Shown here one piece after another: positions 53,121 through 64,000 of a stretch of DNA of 64,000 nt. Origin of the DNA: Terebella lapidaria (taxonomy: Eukaryota > Annelida > Polychaeta > Terebellida > Terebellidae). Every line of letters starts with the position of its first letter. The stretch's first letter is position 1. Where the stretch lies: contig OX424555.1 in NCBI GenBank assembly GCA_949152475.1, forward strand, positions 13,162,868 through 13,226,867, given 5' to 3'. The notes under the pieces were generated by a model that saw only the letters and a list, made by a program, of their open reading frames with translations, was not told the origin of the DNA and did no database searches. A program made the translations under genes and the position numbers.

Positions 53121-53879
53121 TACATGCTACGAACAGTATGTGAACTTCATAATCAACTTTCCTAGAAAATAAACATTCTGTGGTAAGCCATTTAATATGG
53201 TCCAGATCACTCTTAATTATATACTACTAAGAATCCCCGAGTTGTCATTGGTTAAAAACTGGTCACGTGTCTATGCATAAAAGTGCATATTCACCAGACC
53301 AGCCGGTGAAGTTTTTTTTTGATATTCACCGATCGGTCCATATCACATGAACCTCTCGCCAAAGAGCAAATCAAATGCTTTTTCATGTTTCAGGAACCAT
53401 TCCTCGTTTGTGTTCCTGAAATAATGACATCAAATTGGAATTTAAAGGCGTGACTGGCGCAGTACTCATTCGAATCAACACATGATGGTTTTAGGCGATT
53501 CGTTTGTTATTTCTTGGTTTGCGAACGACGGATGGAAAGATGTTGGGTCGGAGTGAGGAATAAAAATAAAAGTGACTCAAATGTAGTGCCGGGGAAAATA
53601 AAATCTTTCAAAAGTGTAAATTATGCCTACAAGCATAAATCAGGAAGAATGCAAAATGACATTTTATTATATCCACATGTAGAAATTGCTGTTGGCGGAA
53701 ATAAAGAAAGAAAAAATCTCAATTTTTTTAATTCTCAAAACAGGAAATCTAGGGTGTAGATGAAACAGAAAATCTTAGATATACTATGTTTATATCATAA
53801 CATCCATGTGATACATAAACTTTGCTTCAGTATTTGCATGAACTTCCAAACTTTTCACATGTATTATATAATAACACAA
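53121..53879. other. AT-rich non-coding DNA
   Basis: Nothing recognised. Confidence 0.5.
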
Positions 53880-54340
53880 ATATTAAAGCTATAATCACTT
53901 TTAAAATTGACAAAAATTATTCATTCTGCGGTAGCTTTATTTTGTCTATAGAATTAGAAATCATACAAATTCGAGCCTTTCACGTGCCTAAATTGAGTTG
54001 CCAAGTCAAGATTCGAATTCGGGCCAGTCAATCTCGCATCAATTTTTTTCCTTAAAGCGGCCCGCCTTGCGGGCGACTTCTACACACTGTCTCATGACGT
54101 CATTTGTATTTGTCTAGATACTGTGGCAATCGGCAATGTAGACAGGCCGATCATTCTCTATCCACTTTTTTTAATGCACGATTAACGGCAATGTTCTAAA
54201 TATCTGTTGTTGAACTGTGCATATTTCTTATATATTCCTGACTATCTCGAGATGTACTTTCAAGTTTGCGTGACAAACAAGAATGCCAAATTTGGTTGAT
54301 TATAACATTGATTCCAACTTTAACTTTTGGTTTCGGTGAA
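53880..54340 (+). repeat. Dispersed repeat R6, copy 6
   Basis: Best preserved + strand copy; nearly an exact inverse of 16860-17325 (AAGCGGCCCGCCTTGCGGGC, CTCGAGATGTACTTTCAAGT). Confidence 0.88.
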
Positions 54341-54372
54341 TACGTGAAAATACAAGCATATCATAGTTTGAT

Positions 54373-54444
54373 ATCAAATGTGATCAAAACAATATGATTT
54401 GCCAAGTCATATTGCCAAATCATATTGTTTTGATCACATTTGAT
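54373..54444. other. Perfect 29-bp inverted repeat
   Basis: Arms 54373-54401 and 54416-54444 are exactly complementary (outer ATCAAATGTGATC, inner AATATGATTTG), with a 14-nt loop. It abuts the end of an R6 copy. Confidence 0.9.
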
Positions 54445-54589
54445 CGTTTGTACGATCGTATATGTATGCAAATAAATGAAATGGTATTATCTGAAACTAA
54501 TAAAAATGATCATCACAAGCATTCTACATTGTCTAATGATAAATCAACATTGATGAGAAAGTTTGATATTTGCACTACTAGTGAAAAAA

Positions 54590-55030
54590 TGCCAGCTTGC
54601 TCCCGGTTTCTGGATGTACACAATAATACATGTAAAATTCCGTCAGATGTGCAAAACATCTGGTGACGTGTAGTAGTGTAGTGAATGTAGTATGTGAAAC
54701 AACATTGTAACAACAATCTAGTAGTATTGGTGGTAATAGATTAATACTTACACCCTTACTAGCTTTTCATGGAGTGTTATTCATACAGGGTACAGATCGT
54801 GGATGAACTAAATTATAAACTACTCTATCGCGTCTACTTGCAAGTTGATTAAATTATGTCCATCAAAATTCTTATCCAAGCTTTAATCCAAGGATTAACT
54901 GTTCACAGAAGTTCCTTGTAAATCTCTAAACTAAACAACGACAAGGATATGTGTTAGCGAGACGAATTGCTTATTTTATATGGATGTCATACGATCTGGT
55001 TGATACGCACTGGTTGATAACCAAATCTGT
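54590..55030 (+). repeat. Dispersed repeat R13, copy 2, carrying a 363-repeat end
   Basis: Collinear with 46370-46830, except that about 54700-54755 is occupied by a fragment ending in GGTGGTAATAGATTAATACTTACA, the typical end of the 363-bp repeat. Confidence 0.62.
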
Positions 55031-56393
55031 GTCAAGCAGTGTGTATTTTTCTGTGAATTCATGACCACTGGGTGGGAGCTTACCCATGATTCTTGACGAG
55101 TCAACTCGGTAAAAATCTTTCCTTGCAGAGGCTTTGCTGCAAGGAATGGTCACTCTCTCTGGAACACCTGGTGTCACCTCCTATGGGCATGTATGGGGGT
55201 TCACGAAATGCTATAACATTTTCGCAATTTTGCTAGACAATGGAGTTCAAGTTTGGAAATGGAATAGGACACAAACTGTACGTGGGTCACTTACAAACCA
55301 GCCGTACTGAATCATACTTCTAAGCACCTGATTATGCCAATTGGATTGCGCCAGTAACTTGCAGACAACCCGATAATGATACTTTAGTGAACGATGCCCG
55401 TTACACAGTCGTGTACCTTTACTTGTTTTTGGACATTTAATCCAAAATCCATCGGTATTTTTGTGTTCGTATTCATCTTTTTAACCAGAGATATAGAGAT
55501 ATTAGTATGTAGTAGAAAACATTTTCTCAGCAAACCTAGGTCTCTCGTCTGATCTCACAAGTTTTGGCAATTCTAGTAGTATTTTAGCTACTCAAACTGA
55601 TGCGATTTTATCACACAGTGATTTGATGTAATCTGATCAGGACATTTGACCTTGGTTTTTCTTCTATTTCATGGAAATGCAGGTGCGTGTTTTAATATTG
55701 ATTCATCGGATAACATATTATATCATTAATAGCAAACATCTTGTCAAATTGAACGTACACATTGAAATTATGAGGGAAAGATTCATTTTACCCATTGACT
55801 ATTCTCAACTATAACTATATGGCAACAAAAATTGTATTGTTTTAATGTGATCAATATATCTTTCCTAATACCATGATATGAATATATAAGGGATTTATTA
55901 CAAGTGTCTAAAAAACAATATATCAACTGCAAATATCTGTATCATTAAGCTGCTGGAATAGAGTAGTTGTGCACATGTAGTAATTTTATCTCTTTGCTTC
56001 TATAATTTGTTCATGGAAATGCCATGTTCTTTGCGAATTTCTAGCATGTAAATGTGTCTGAGTGACTTGTGATCTATCCTTGTTAAATCGTCCGTGGACG
56101 GGAGTCACTGATTATTTTTGTAATGGCCCAAACTGCACTTTGTTGAGCAATAGCACGACTGGAGAATTTATATGCCAGATGTGGCCTAGTTAAAGATGAT
56201 ATCTAAGAATCTGCTGAATGTAGACGTATGAAACTTCCTAAACTAATTCTATATGCGTGTATTATTATACAATTCCCAAGAAATAAACATTTGTTTTGAA
56301 AAAATATGAATATTAATAAAAAAAAATGTTTACATCCTGCGTAAAAAGTCCACAGATAACCTGCATTAATTTATTTTTATTTATTCAAAGAAT
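55031..56393. other. AT-rich non-coding DNA
   Basis: Nothing recognised. Confidence 0.5.
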
Positions 56394-57908
56394 AGGGGCC
56401 GGCCATCATTTTTGTGAATGGATTTTTCGAGAAATGAGTTATCGAAATTTGACCCGCCCCCCTCCACCGATATCGAAAAACAATCTATGACCACCCCCCC
56501 CCCCCCCCATTAAGATCCAAAATGAAAATGTGTGACCGCTAATGCTTGTTCATGGTACAAGGCGATTCTATACAGGTGCAACTGATGACAACTATAAGAA
56601 GCATCATAACATCATAATATATATAATAAATGATTCCTATTTTCACACTTATTCTCATTCCTATTAAAAGAATTGTAACTTTTGTCACAAAATTGATGAA
56701 ACTATATGGTCAGTGGATATTATGAATTTGTGGTCTTCGCGTATCCGCCATGTTCATTGCTTCAAGTGTTGATGTCATTACAATTATTATTTGTGGGCAT
56801 TTTATGGGTATGGTATGGACAGTCCCTCAATTTTGATTGGATGCTGAAGGCAAGAAATAGAACACCCCAAGACATGTACATTATCCAGGATCACATTCCC
56901 CACTTCTGACCAAGGAGACCTTGGTCAGAAGTCATTCAGTTCATTCATGGACTTCGAAGTTTTTCTTGGAATGAAAAAATGTATGAAAATCATTACAAGC
57001 ATTACTCAAATACCATCAATCATCCAGCAATATAGTTCCGAACTCCAAAGCAAAAACTAATTTGTTCCCTATGGACTAACTGCCACTGGAGCTCAGAACC
57101 GACTCATATCTTTATATGAGAAATAATAGGACTCAACATATTATTGATGAGAAGTGAAAAATTTGTGGATCATGCCACCCTGAGCTGGTCTAGAGTCAGA
57201 TCCATATTAGCTCTGTGATGGATTCATTATGTTCCATGTTGATCCGTGATTGTCTATCTATGTCCTGACCACCAACCAAGTCATGTACAACTCACTAGGA
57301 TCATGCGGGACAACACATGACTATTTTGCAATCCAGGATGGAATGATCCTGTTTTGTTTCATGACGGCCCTGGACAATCATGAACTCTTCGAGGATTATC
57401 CGGGTGTGGCGTCAGGTGACGGCAACATGTTGTACTGTGGTTTTGACATGCTGGTTCGGGTTCATCGAAAGTGTTGCCATATCAGTCAAAATACATATTA
57501 TGGGGGTGATCCTTGGTTAGTCTGTGGCAGTGCACTGCTAATCTGGCTACATCCTTGCTGGCACCGTGGTCCGTGTAGTAGTGCTGTGTTAGGTCCAAAT
57601 TGATCTTTGATTTCCATGTTTCCGTCTGGGTGACGAGCGCCTGACGGTCAATTCATTTGCACACCGGATCCGGTTTCGGTGGGACTGTAGTTTTACTGAT
57701 AATGTGACAAAGGAACGAATTTCATTTAATCCAGTCCATGAACTGATCTTGAGGCGATTTCCAGGTAATTACATATTTCGTGATTCAGATTTTCTCGAAA
57801 TAACTCAACTTCAAACTTCGATCACCCCGGTCCCATTAAAAATAAAAGTATGACCCCCTCCCCCACGTTTTTATCCAACCCCCACCTGAAGAATAATGAC
57901 CGGCCCCT
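56394..57908. mobile_element. 1.5-kb element with AGGGGCCGG terminal inverted repeats
   Basis: The left tip AGGGGCCGGCCATCATT at 56394 and the inverted right tip AGGGGCCGGTCATTATT ending at 57908 match at 15 of 17 positions. Both are followed inward by C-rich or G-rich stretches, including a 15-C run at 56494-56508. The interior is less AT-rich than the flanks. It contains one 117-codon frame (57250-57603) and, upstream, frame-broken stretches that could be a decayed transposase, but no catalytic motif is recognised. No clear target-site duplication was found. Confidence 0.65.
57250..57603 (+). pseudogene. Residual frame of 117 codons inside the TIR element
   Basis: Rich in Cys, His, Asp and Trp, unlike the AT-driven random frames nearby (for example HELFEDYPGVASGDGNML). 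The family is not recognised. The same frame continues upstream through several stops from about 56820, which suggests a decayed gene. A chance frame cannot be excluded. Confidence 0.35.
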
Positions 57909-59384
57909 TACAATGATAAAAGGGTATGAGGGAAGATGTGATATCAAAACGTAATATCAAAAATCATAGATGATATTATATATCCATATAAGTCACACCG
58001 TGTTAATCACAAATGCAGAATGGGTATCATGCTATCACGATCGAGTCTTAGTTATTCCACTAAGAACAGAACAATGTGGATATGATCGCTATCAGTAACT
58101 AATCACCTGTCATTGATATGGCTGTTAGCTATGTGTGACACACAAACATTGAGGTGGTCAAGCAAACCTGGCGAGGATTGGTCAATGGATTTCCCTTGTT
58201 TACAGGGCACTGATGTGCGTGACAAGCTGACAGTTCACGATCTGACAGCAAGAAACTGATGATGATCAGATCCATTTACTTTTCAGACAGCATCACACAG
58301 ACAGTCAATCACTGGAGGACAGCAGACTGTAGACAGTCACAGCTGGCGATGCCTGAAGTATTGCTTTTTGTGTCTTCGGTGTCTTTTTTTCGGCTTGTCT
58401 GAATTTGCTGATGCGCCATCTGTATATCACGTGAGGACGAACCAACAAATCACAACTGTAAGAAAACATCCCCAGCGAAAATTTAGTATATCTATATGCC
58501 AGTTCACAATGTAATAACACTGTAATGTATAATATGAATGTAAGTCATACTATCAGTGACATTTATATGCTATCCTCATCGTATGCCATCCGTGTAGAAG
58601 AGGCCAATGTCACAGTGCACCAAACATAGCAAGTGTTCGATTCAGCATTGAGCATCTAGTGCTCGTTTCAAACATTCGCTTGATGTACCATAGTATTACC
58701 AGTTTCTGGATTATGATAGTTCTATGCTCCTGCAAATTTCGCTTCAGTCATCTCACGAAAGCGTAAATCGTCTGGATCATTTTGGCATAAGCATAAACTT
58801 CACTCTGCAAAGAATGGTTGATGTAGTTTCAAACCAGTTATTGAAACCTCGGTGTTGGTTCCGACATGAATGTTTGTTCGAGCTTGTTTTTAATCTCGAA
58901 CTTATCCCTTTTATTGACTTCATTATTTTGTGCTATTGAAAATAGTAATGATAAACATTGATGTCACAGTTCTATCCCGGAAAAAATGGGAGCATATTTT
59001 ACATGTACATTAGGCTCTTGATTGCAGCATTGTTCAATGGGATTGCTGAATACATCGTAGGGAAGACAAGGTATTTATCAAAGATACAGTCTGTAGTGAT
59101 TGATGTTCAGATGTAGAATTCGAATATAGTTCTTCATGTCTAGTGATTAGAGTTAGGACATGAAGTGATACAGGTTTCCAAAGCTCTCGCCATACAATAG
59201 TGCTTATTTACATTATATTCGCAGGATCAGTTTATCATCACCCACCAGCAGATGTTCTGTTCTGCTGTGAGTGCATTACCAATATATTTCTTCGTATAGT
59301 CGCTCTTACATATTACATGATCTATTCCTCTTACAGTGTTGTCATACTAGATATTCCGTAGCTTGCAACTATAATCTGATTTGC
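57909..59384. other. AT-rich non-coding DNA
   Basis: Nothing recognised. Confidence 0.5.
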
Positions 59385-59700
59385 CTAAATTGTTTACACT
59401 ATTTTAGCGATGCTACATGGTATTGTATTATAACTTTGCATACTTCACCTGGGAGTCAAACAGCAACTTTCTACCAAACTCATACATTTATTGCAAAAAT
59501 TGAATAAGTTTGCAATCGACCTCAATGGTAAACTTAAGCCCAAAATGGGATCTCGAGTATCTCGGGTAATTCAGTGAAAAATTGCCGTTTGACTCTCAGG
59601 TGAAGTATGAAAAGTTATAACATGACACCATTTAACATCGCCAAATCGCCAAAATATGAACAAAAAAAGTGTAAACAAGTTAGAAAAATTAGAGTATATA
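59385..59700. mobile_element. Foldback element, copy 2
   Basis: Left arm from TTGTTTACACTATTTTAGCG and right arm to CGCCAAAATATGAACAAAAAAAGTGTAAACAAGTTAG form an inverted pair related to 13608-14165, with a shorter centre. Confidence 0.82.
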
Positions 59701-61607
59701 TATTGCTACGGAATTTTGAACATGTGCATCACGCATTTCTTTAATACTACTTCCAATGCTGATGACCAGACACACGAGCATTTGTTCACATTTCATGAAC
59801 TAGAAATTATATGGCGATATAGCGTCCGTTATTTGGAACTAAAATGTAATGTACGTTCCATACCACGAATCACGTGCTATATTTGTATATTTCAGGCTGT
59901 CTGAGTACCTAGCCTGATTGATAACACTTTTATGTGTATTTGATGATTTCTCGTACAAGTCATTTGTAAAATCTGTTCAACATTAGCTCATTTGTCACAG
60001 GACTCGTCTGGGTCATTAAATGGATAACCATTATATCTTTGGCAGGTCGGGCAAGATATATGCCACCCATGAGTGGGAGCATCCTGCGAGTGTAGACAGA
60101 TTTACATAGGAGTGATTGAAGACTTGAGAGCACGTTTATACCAAATTATCTGAACCAACATCTCAATTGGTATCATGATATTGCATCTAGGATGAGATCA
60201 ATGGTGAATGAATATTTCACGGCCGTCATGATGGTATGAGCTATATTTTTGTCAAATAGTTGTTGTTGGTTATTTTCTCAATCATCCAACTCGCAAAGAT
60301 CTACCGTGGACGTTAAATTCATCTTATGTCATTTCCTGTTTGTTTAATATTATTCAATTATTGGTCTTTGTTAAGGGAACGGACGGTGCATAAGCTCTGA
60401 TTCAGATTTTTCCTTTGATCAGTTGTCCAGTCATTGATCTGTGAATTTTGTATTGTACAAATGTCATTGCTGATGAATAAATCTCATCCCCTCTCAATAT
60501 CAGGTCTACATGTAAGCATGGAATAAGTTCATGAAGACGAGGAATATTTACCATTCCCATTAAAAGACATGGCTTGCAAATTGTCAGACTAAGTTGGTAA
60601 ATACATCCGGGCTGCAAAAACGTGTCAGCCAGAAAATGATAATGCTGGTCATGCATTGCAACGAATCTGGGAGCTGGATGTTAAAAAAATTGACATTTCT
60701 GAAACTAGCATTTGAGATGACAAGAGCCATAGCCTATGTGACAAAAGTTCTACACAAAATTATTGAATGACATACATTTACACAGTTAGAGTAAAGTACT
60801 CAAAACATACCCAAGTATGTCACACCAGGAAGAAATAATATCAACACTTCAAAATATGTGTTTAGCTGAACAATTGATGTATCTAACGTACATGTTCAAC
60901 TGCTATATAAATCATCATCTTTCTCTGCAGATCAGAATTGACAGTGGGTCAGACAGGTGTTTATAACCTATCATGTTTTTGTTTCTGTACATTTCAGTTC
61001 AAGCAGTGCAAAGATTTTGAAGACATAAATCGCTGTGTTGGTATTATGACAATTCACCACACCGATAATGACGTTAAAATATAATGTCTGCAACATGGCT
61101 GAATACCCTCCTGAAACATCAGAGGTCATTGCGAGCAATTTGTTACCTGAATGTGACGGTCCAATGTGAATTTTTTTACGATGTTGCAATGTGGAATTGC
61201 AGATCAGCTTTCTTCTCTTTATTACCTCTGATTTCATTGTCAGTTTTTCTATGTTGACCTAATTAAGCCAGCACTATTCCACAACAACGACCTAATTCAA
61301 CCAACGTCTTATCAATCATGCATGATGTTTGATCAATGATGGTATATCTCGCATTATCCTGCTCAGGTGTCATGTATTTTTGAAATCGAATAATTTGTCC
61401 TTAGTCAAGTATTTCCAAGAATGAAAATATGTAAAAATGTGAAGCACGATATAGATCAAATAATCTCCATGTCTCATTATACTTGTCATACATGTATTGT
61501 TAAAAACTGACATATTTACTGAGCCCATACAATTATTGTGAAGACAATTGAAAAAGAAAAATGAATACGAATTTGAATAGAGACAAATCCTTACACACAT
61601 TTATATG
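59565..61607 (+). repeat. Segmental tandem duplication, unit 1
   Basis: About 2.04 kb collinear with 61812-63895 (offset about 2246 bp at the start), from GGTAATTCAGT to CTTACACACATTTATAT, with point differences and small indels and roughly 90 percent similarity by eye. It contains the right foldback arm, an inverse R4 copy and a pair of corresponding - strand frames (60402-60656 and 62712-63101) with no recognised family. Confidence 0.92.
59890..60290 (-). repeat. Dispersed repeat R4, copy 3 (reverse)
   Basis: Inverse of 48890-49340. Confidence 0.8.
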
Positions 61608-61639
61608 GAAGCATATTCTGATCATCCACATGACCTGTT

Positions 61640-61811
61640 GTTTCAACACGCCTTGTCGTGTTAACTTTCAGTTTAAACTGTGTTAACGTGAAAATATCAC
61701 GTTAAGTTGTCTTAACATGATAAATTCAACAGGATGTCTTACAATTTCATATATATCACAACACTGTGTCTTAACGTGAAATTTATCACGTCAAGACATC
61801 CTAATAGATGT
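61640..61811. other. Spacer with nested palindromes
   Basis: TTAACGTGA-5 nt-TCACGTTAA at 61683-61705 is perfect. AGGATGTCTT at 61731-61740 is exactly complementary to 61793-61802. It resembles a small MITE sitting between the two duplicated units. Confidence 0.7.
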
Positions 61812-63895
61812 CGGTAATTCAGTAAAAAAAATGCCGTTTGACTCCCAGGTGAAGTAGGAAAAGTTATAAAATGATACCATTTAACATCGCCAAAATATGA
61901 ACAAAAAAGTGTAAACAAGTTAGAATAATTAGAGTATATATATTGCTACGGAATTTTGAACATACGCATCACGCATTTATTTAGAACTAATTCCAATGCT
62001 GATGACCAGACACACGAGCATTCGTTCACATTTCATGAACTAGAAATTCTAGGGCAATATAGCGTCCAATTTTTGAACTAAAATGTAATGTACGTTCCAT
62101 ACCACGAATCACGTGCTATATTTGTATATTTCAGGCTGTCTGAGTACCTAGCCTGATTGATAACACTTTTATGTGTATTTGATGATTTCTCGCGCAAGTG
62201 ATTTGTAAAAACTGTTCACCATTAGCTCATTTGCCACAGGACTTTTCTGGGTCAATAAATGGATAACCATTATATCTTTGGCAGGTCGGGCAAGATATAT
62301 GCCACCCATGAGTGGGAGCATCCTGCGAGTGTAGACAGATTCACATAGGGATGATTGAAGACTTGAGAGCACATTTATACCAAATTATCTGAACCAACAT
62401 CTCAATTGGTATCATGATATTGCATCTAGTATGAGATCAATGATGAATGAATATTTCACGGCCGTGGTGCTGGTATGAGCTATATTTTTGTGAAATAGTT
62501 GTTGTTGGTTAGTTTTTCCATCATCAAACTCGCAAAGATATACCGTGGACGTTAAATTCATGTTATGTCATTTTCGAACATTGCCCACTAAGTAGTGTTT
62601 AGTAAGTTTGCTGGGCTTATTTGTAATATGCATTTTTTCTTGGGTATATTTGTTTGATATTATTCAATTATTGGTCTTTGTTAAGGGGACAGACAGTACA
62701 TAAGCTCTAATTCAGATTTTTCCTTTGATCAGTTGTCCAGTCACTGATCTGTGAATTTTGTATTGTACAAATGTCATTGCTGAGGAATAAATCTCATCCC
62801 CTCCCAATATCAGGTTTACATGTAAGCATGGAATAAGTTCATGAAGACGAGGAATATTTACCATTCCCATTAAAAGAAATGGCTCGCAAATTGTCAGAGT
62901 AAGTTGGTAAAAACACCCGGGCTGCAAAAACGTGTCAGCCAGAAAATGATGATGCTGGTCATGCATTGCAACGAAGCTGGACGTAAAAAAAAATGACATT
63001 TTCGAAACTGGCATTTGAGATGACAAAATAGCCATAGAACAAAAGTTCTCCACAAAATTATTGAATGACATACATTTACACTGTTCGAGTAAAGTACTCA
63101 AAATATGCCCAAGTGTGTCACACCAGGACGAAATAACATCAACACTTCTAAATCAGTGTTTAGCTGAACAACTGATGTATCTAACGTACATATTCAACTG
63201 CTATATAAATCATCATCTTTCTCTCAAATCAAAATTGACAGTGGTTCAGACAGGTGTTATAACCTGTCATGTTTTTGTTTCTGTACGTTTCAGTTCAAGC
63301 AGTGCAAAGATTTTGGAGACATAAATCGCTGTGTTGGTATTATGACAATTCGCCACACCAATAATGACGTTAAAATATAATGTCTGTAACATGGCTGGAT
63401 ACCCTCCTGAAAAATCAGAGGTCATTGCGAGCAATTTGTTAGCTGATTGTGACGGTCTAATATGAATTTTTTACGATGTTGCAATGTGGAATTGCAGATC
63501 AGCTTTCTTCTCCAAACTACCTCTGATTTAATTCCCTGTTTTTCTAAGTTGACCTAATCAAGCCAGAACCATTTCACAACAACAACCTAATTCAAACACC
63601 GTCTTATCAAACATGCATGATGTTTGATCAATGATGGTATATCTCGCACTATCCTGATCAGGTAATGATATAAATTTTGAAATCGAATAAGTTGTCCATA
63701 GTGGAGTATTTTCAAGAAAAGAAAGTATGTAACAATGTCAAGATAATCTCCACGTCATTCATTATACTTGTTTTACATGGATTGTTAATATGATTCACCT
63801 ATTTACCGAGCGCATACAACATTGATGAAGACAATCGAAGAAACAAAATGAATACGCATTTGAATAAACAAATCCTTACACACATTTATATCCAA
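61812..63895 (+). repeat. Segmental tandem duplication, unit 2
   Basis: Second copy of 59565-61607. It keeps only the right arm of the foldback element (61812-61930), so the duplication breakpoint lies inside that element. An inverse R4 copy lies at 62130-62520. Confidence 0.92.
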
Positions 63896-63899
63896 AGCC

Positions 63900-64000
63900 A
63901 TACATACATCAGAAAATGATAATGGTGAACAGTGTGCGAAATTTAGTCTTTTTTCATTGTATTACAGATCAGTTTGGTACACAACTGTCCAACGATAAAT
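63900..64000 (-). repeat. Degraded fragment of the 363-bp repeat at the window edge
   Basis: GTGAACAGTGTGCGAAATTTAGTC, interrupted by differences, then CACAACTGTCCAACGATAAA, recalls the ACAACTGCCCAACAACCTA segment of the inverse unit. Confidence 0.5.

Noticed and set aside
60402-63101. Pair of - strand frames in the tandem duplication as duplicate genes
   Set aside because: Lengths differ (84 and 129 codons) because frames are broken; similarity follows from the DNA duplication, with no recognised domain.

Overview
The window is eukaryotic, repeat-dominated DNA with no recognisable host gene. Most of it is AT-rich. Two GC-richer islands are Ty3/gypsy-type LTR retrotransposons. The repeat types (hairpin-bounded elements with tandem-repeat cores, foldback elements, a tRNA-like SINE head, short degenerate interspersed repeats in many copies) fit a metazoan genome. 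My low-confidence guess is a marine invertebrate such as a mollusc or other lophotrochozoan. No rRNA, canonical tRNA, CRISPR array or bacterial-style operon was seen.

Layout. 1-2632: more than seven nearly identical tandem copies of a 363-bp unit. 2633-9057: Ty3/gypsy element A on the + strand, cut off in the middle of reverse transcriptase, with one in-frame stop, a 2.6-kb non-coding 3' region and a complete 3' LTR. 9058-9400: a diverged unit of the same 363-bp repeat, so element A interrupts the array. 9400-23784: AT-rich DNA made of dispersed repeats (families here called R2, R3, R6, R7, R9, R10, R11, R12), a foldback element and two hairpin-marked elements with minisatellite cores. 23785-37173: element B on the - strand, a structurally complete 13.4-kb Ty3/gypsy retrotransposon with 733-bp LTRs that I read as identical, a TTAG target duplication, PBS, gag, pol, a 932-codon third ORF and a PPT. 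37174-64000: further copies of the same dispersed families, a tRNA-like sequence, an AT microsatellite, a 2.25-kb foldback containing a palindromic MITE, a 1.5-kb element with terminal inverted repeats, and a 2.2-kb tandem duplication.

How the genes work together. The only plausible functional genes are in element B. Gag (CCHC knuckle) forms the particle. Pol (protease, RT, RNase H, integrase) lies in the -1 frame relative to gag with a 43-nt overlap. The third ORF lies where env would be but has no envelope features: it has a Cys/His cluster, long Pro/Ser/Thr-rich stretches and a C-terminal coiled coil. Two features of element B are the best candidates for something undescribed. One is the strand-biased saturation of the element with the hexamer GGGYCG (+ strand; CGRCCC in the element's own RNA) in LTRs, spacers and ORFs. 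The other is three exact 11-nt copies of the polypurine-tract sequence, spaced exactly 54 nt apart, at the start of pol.
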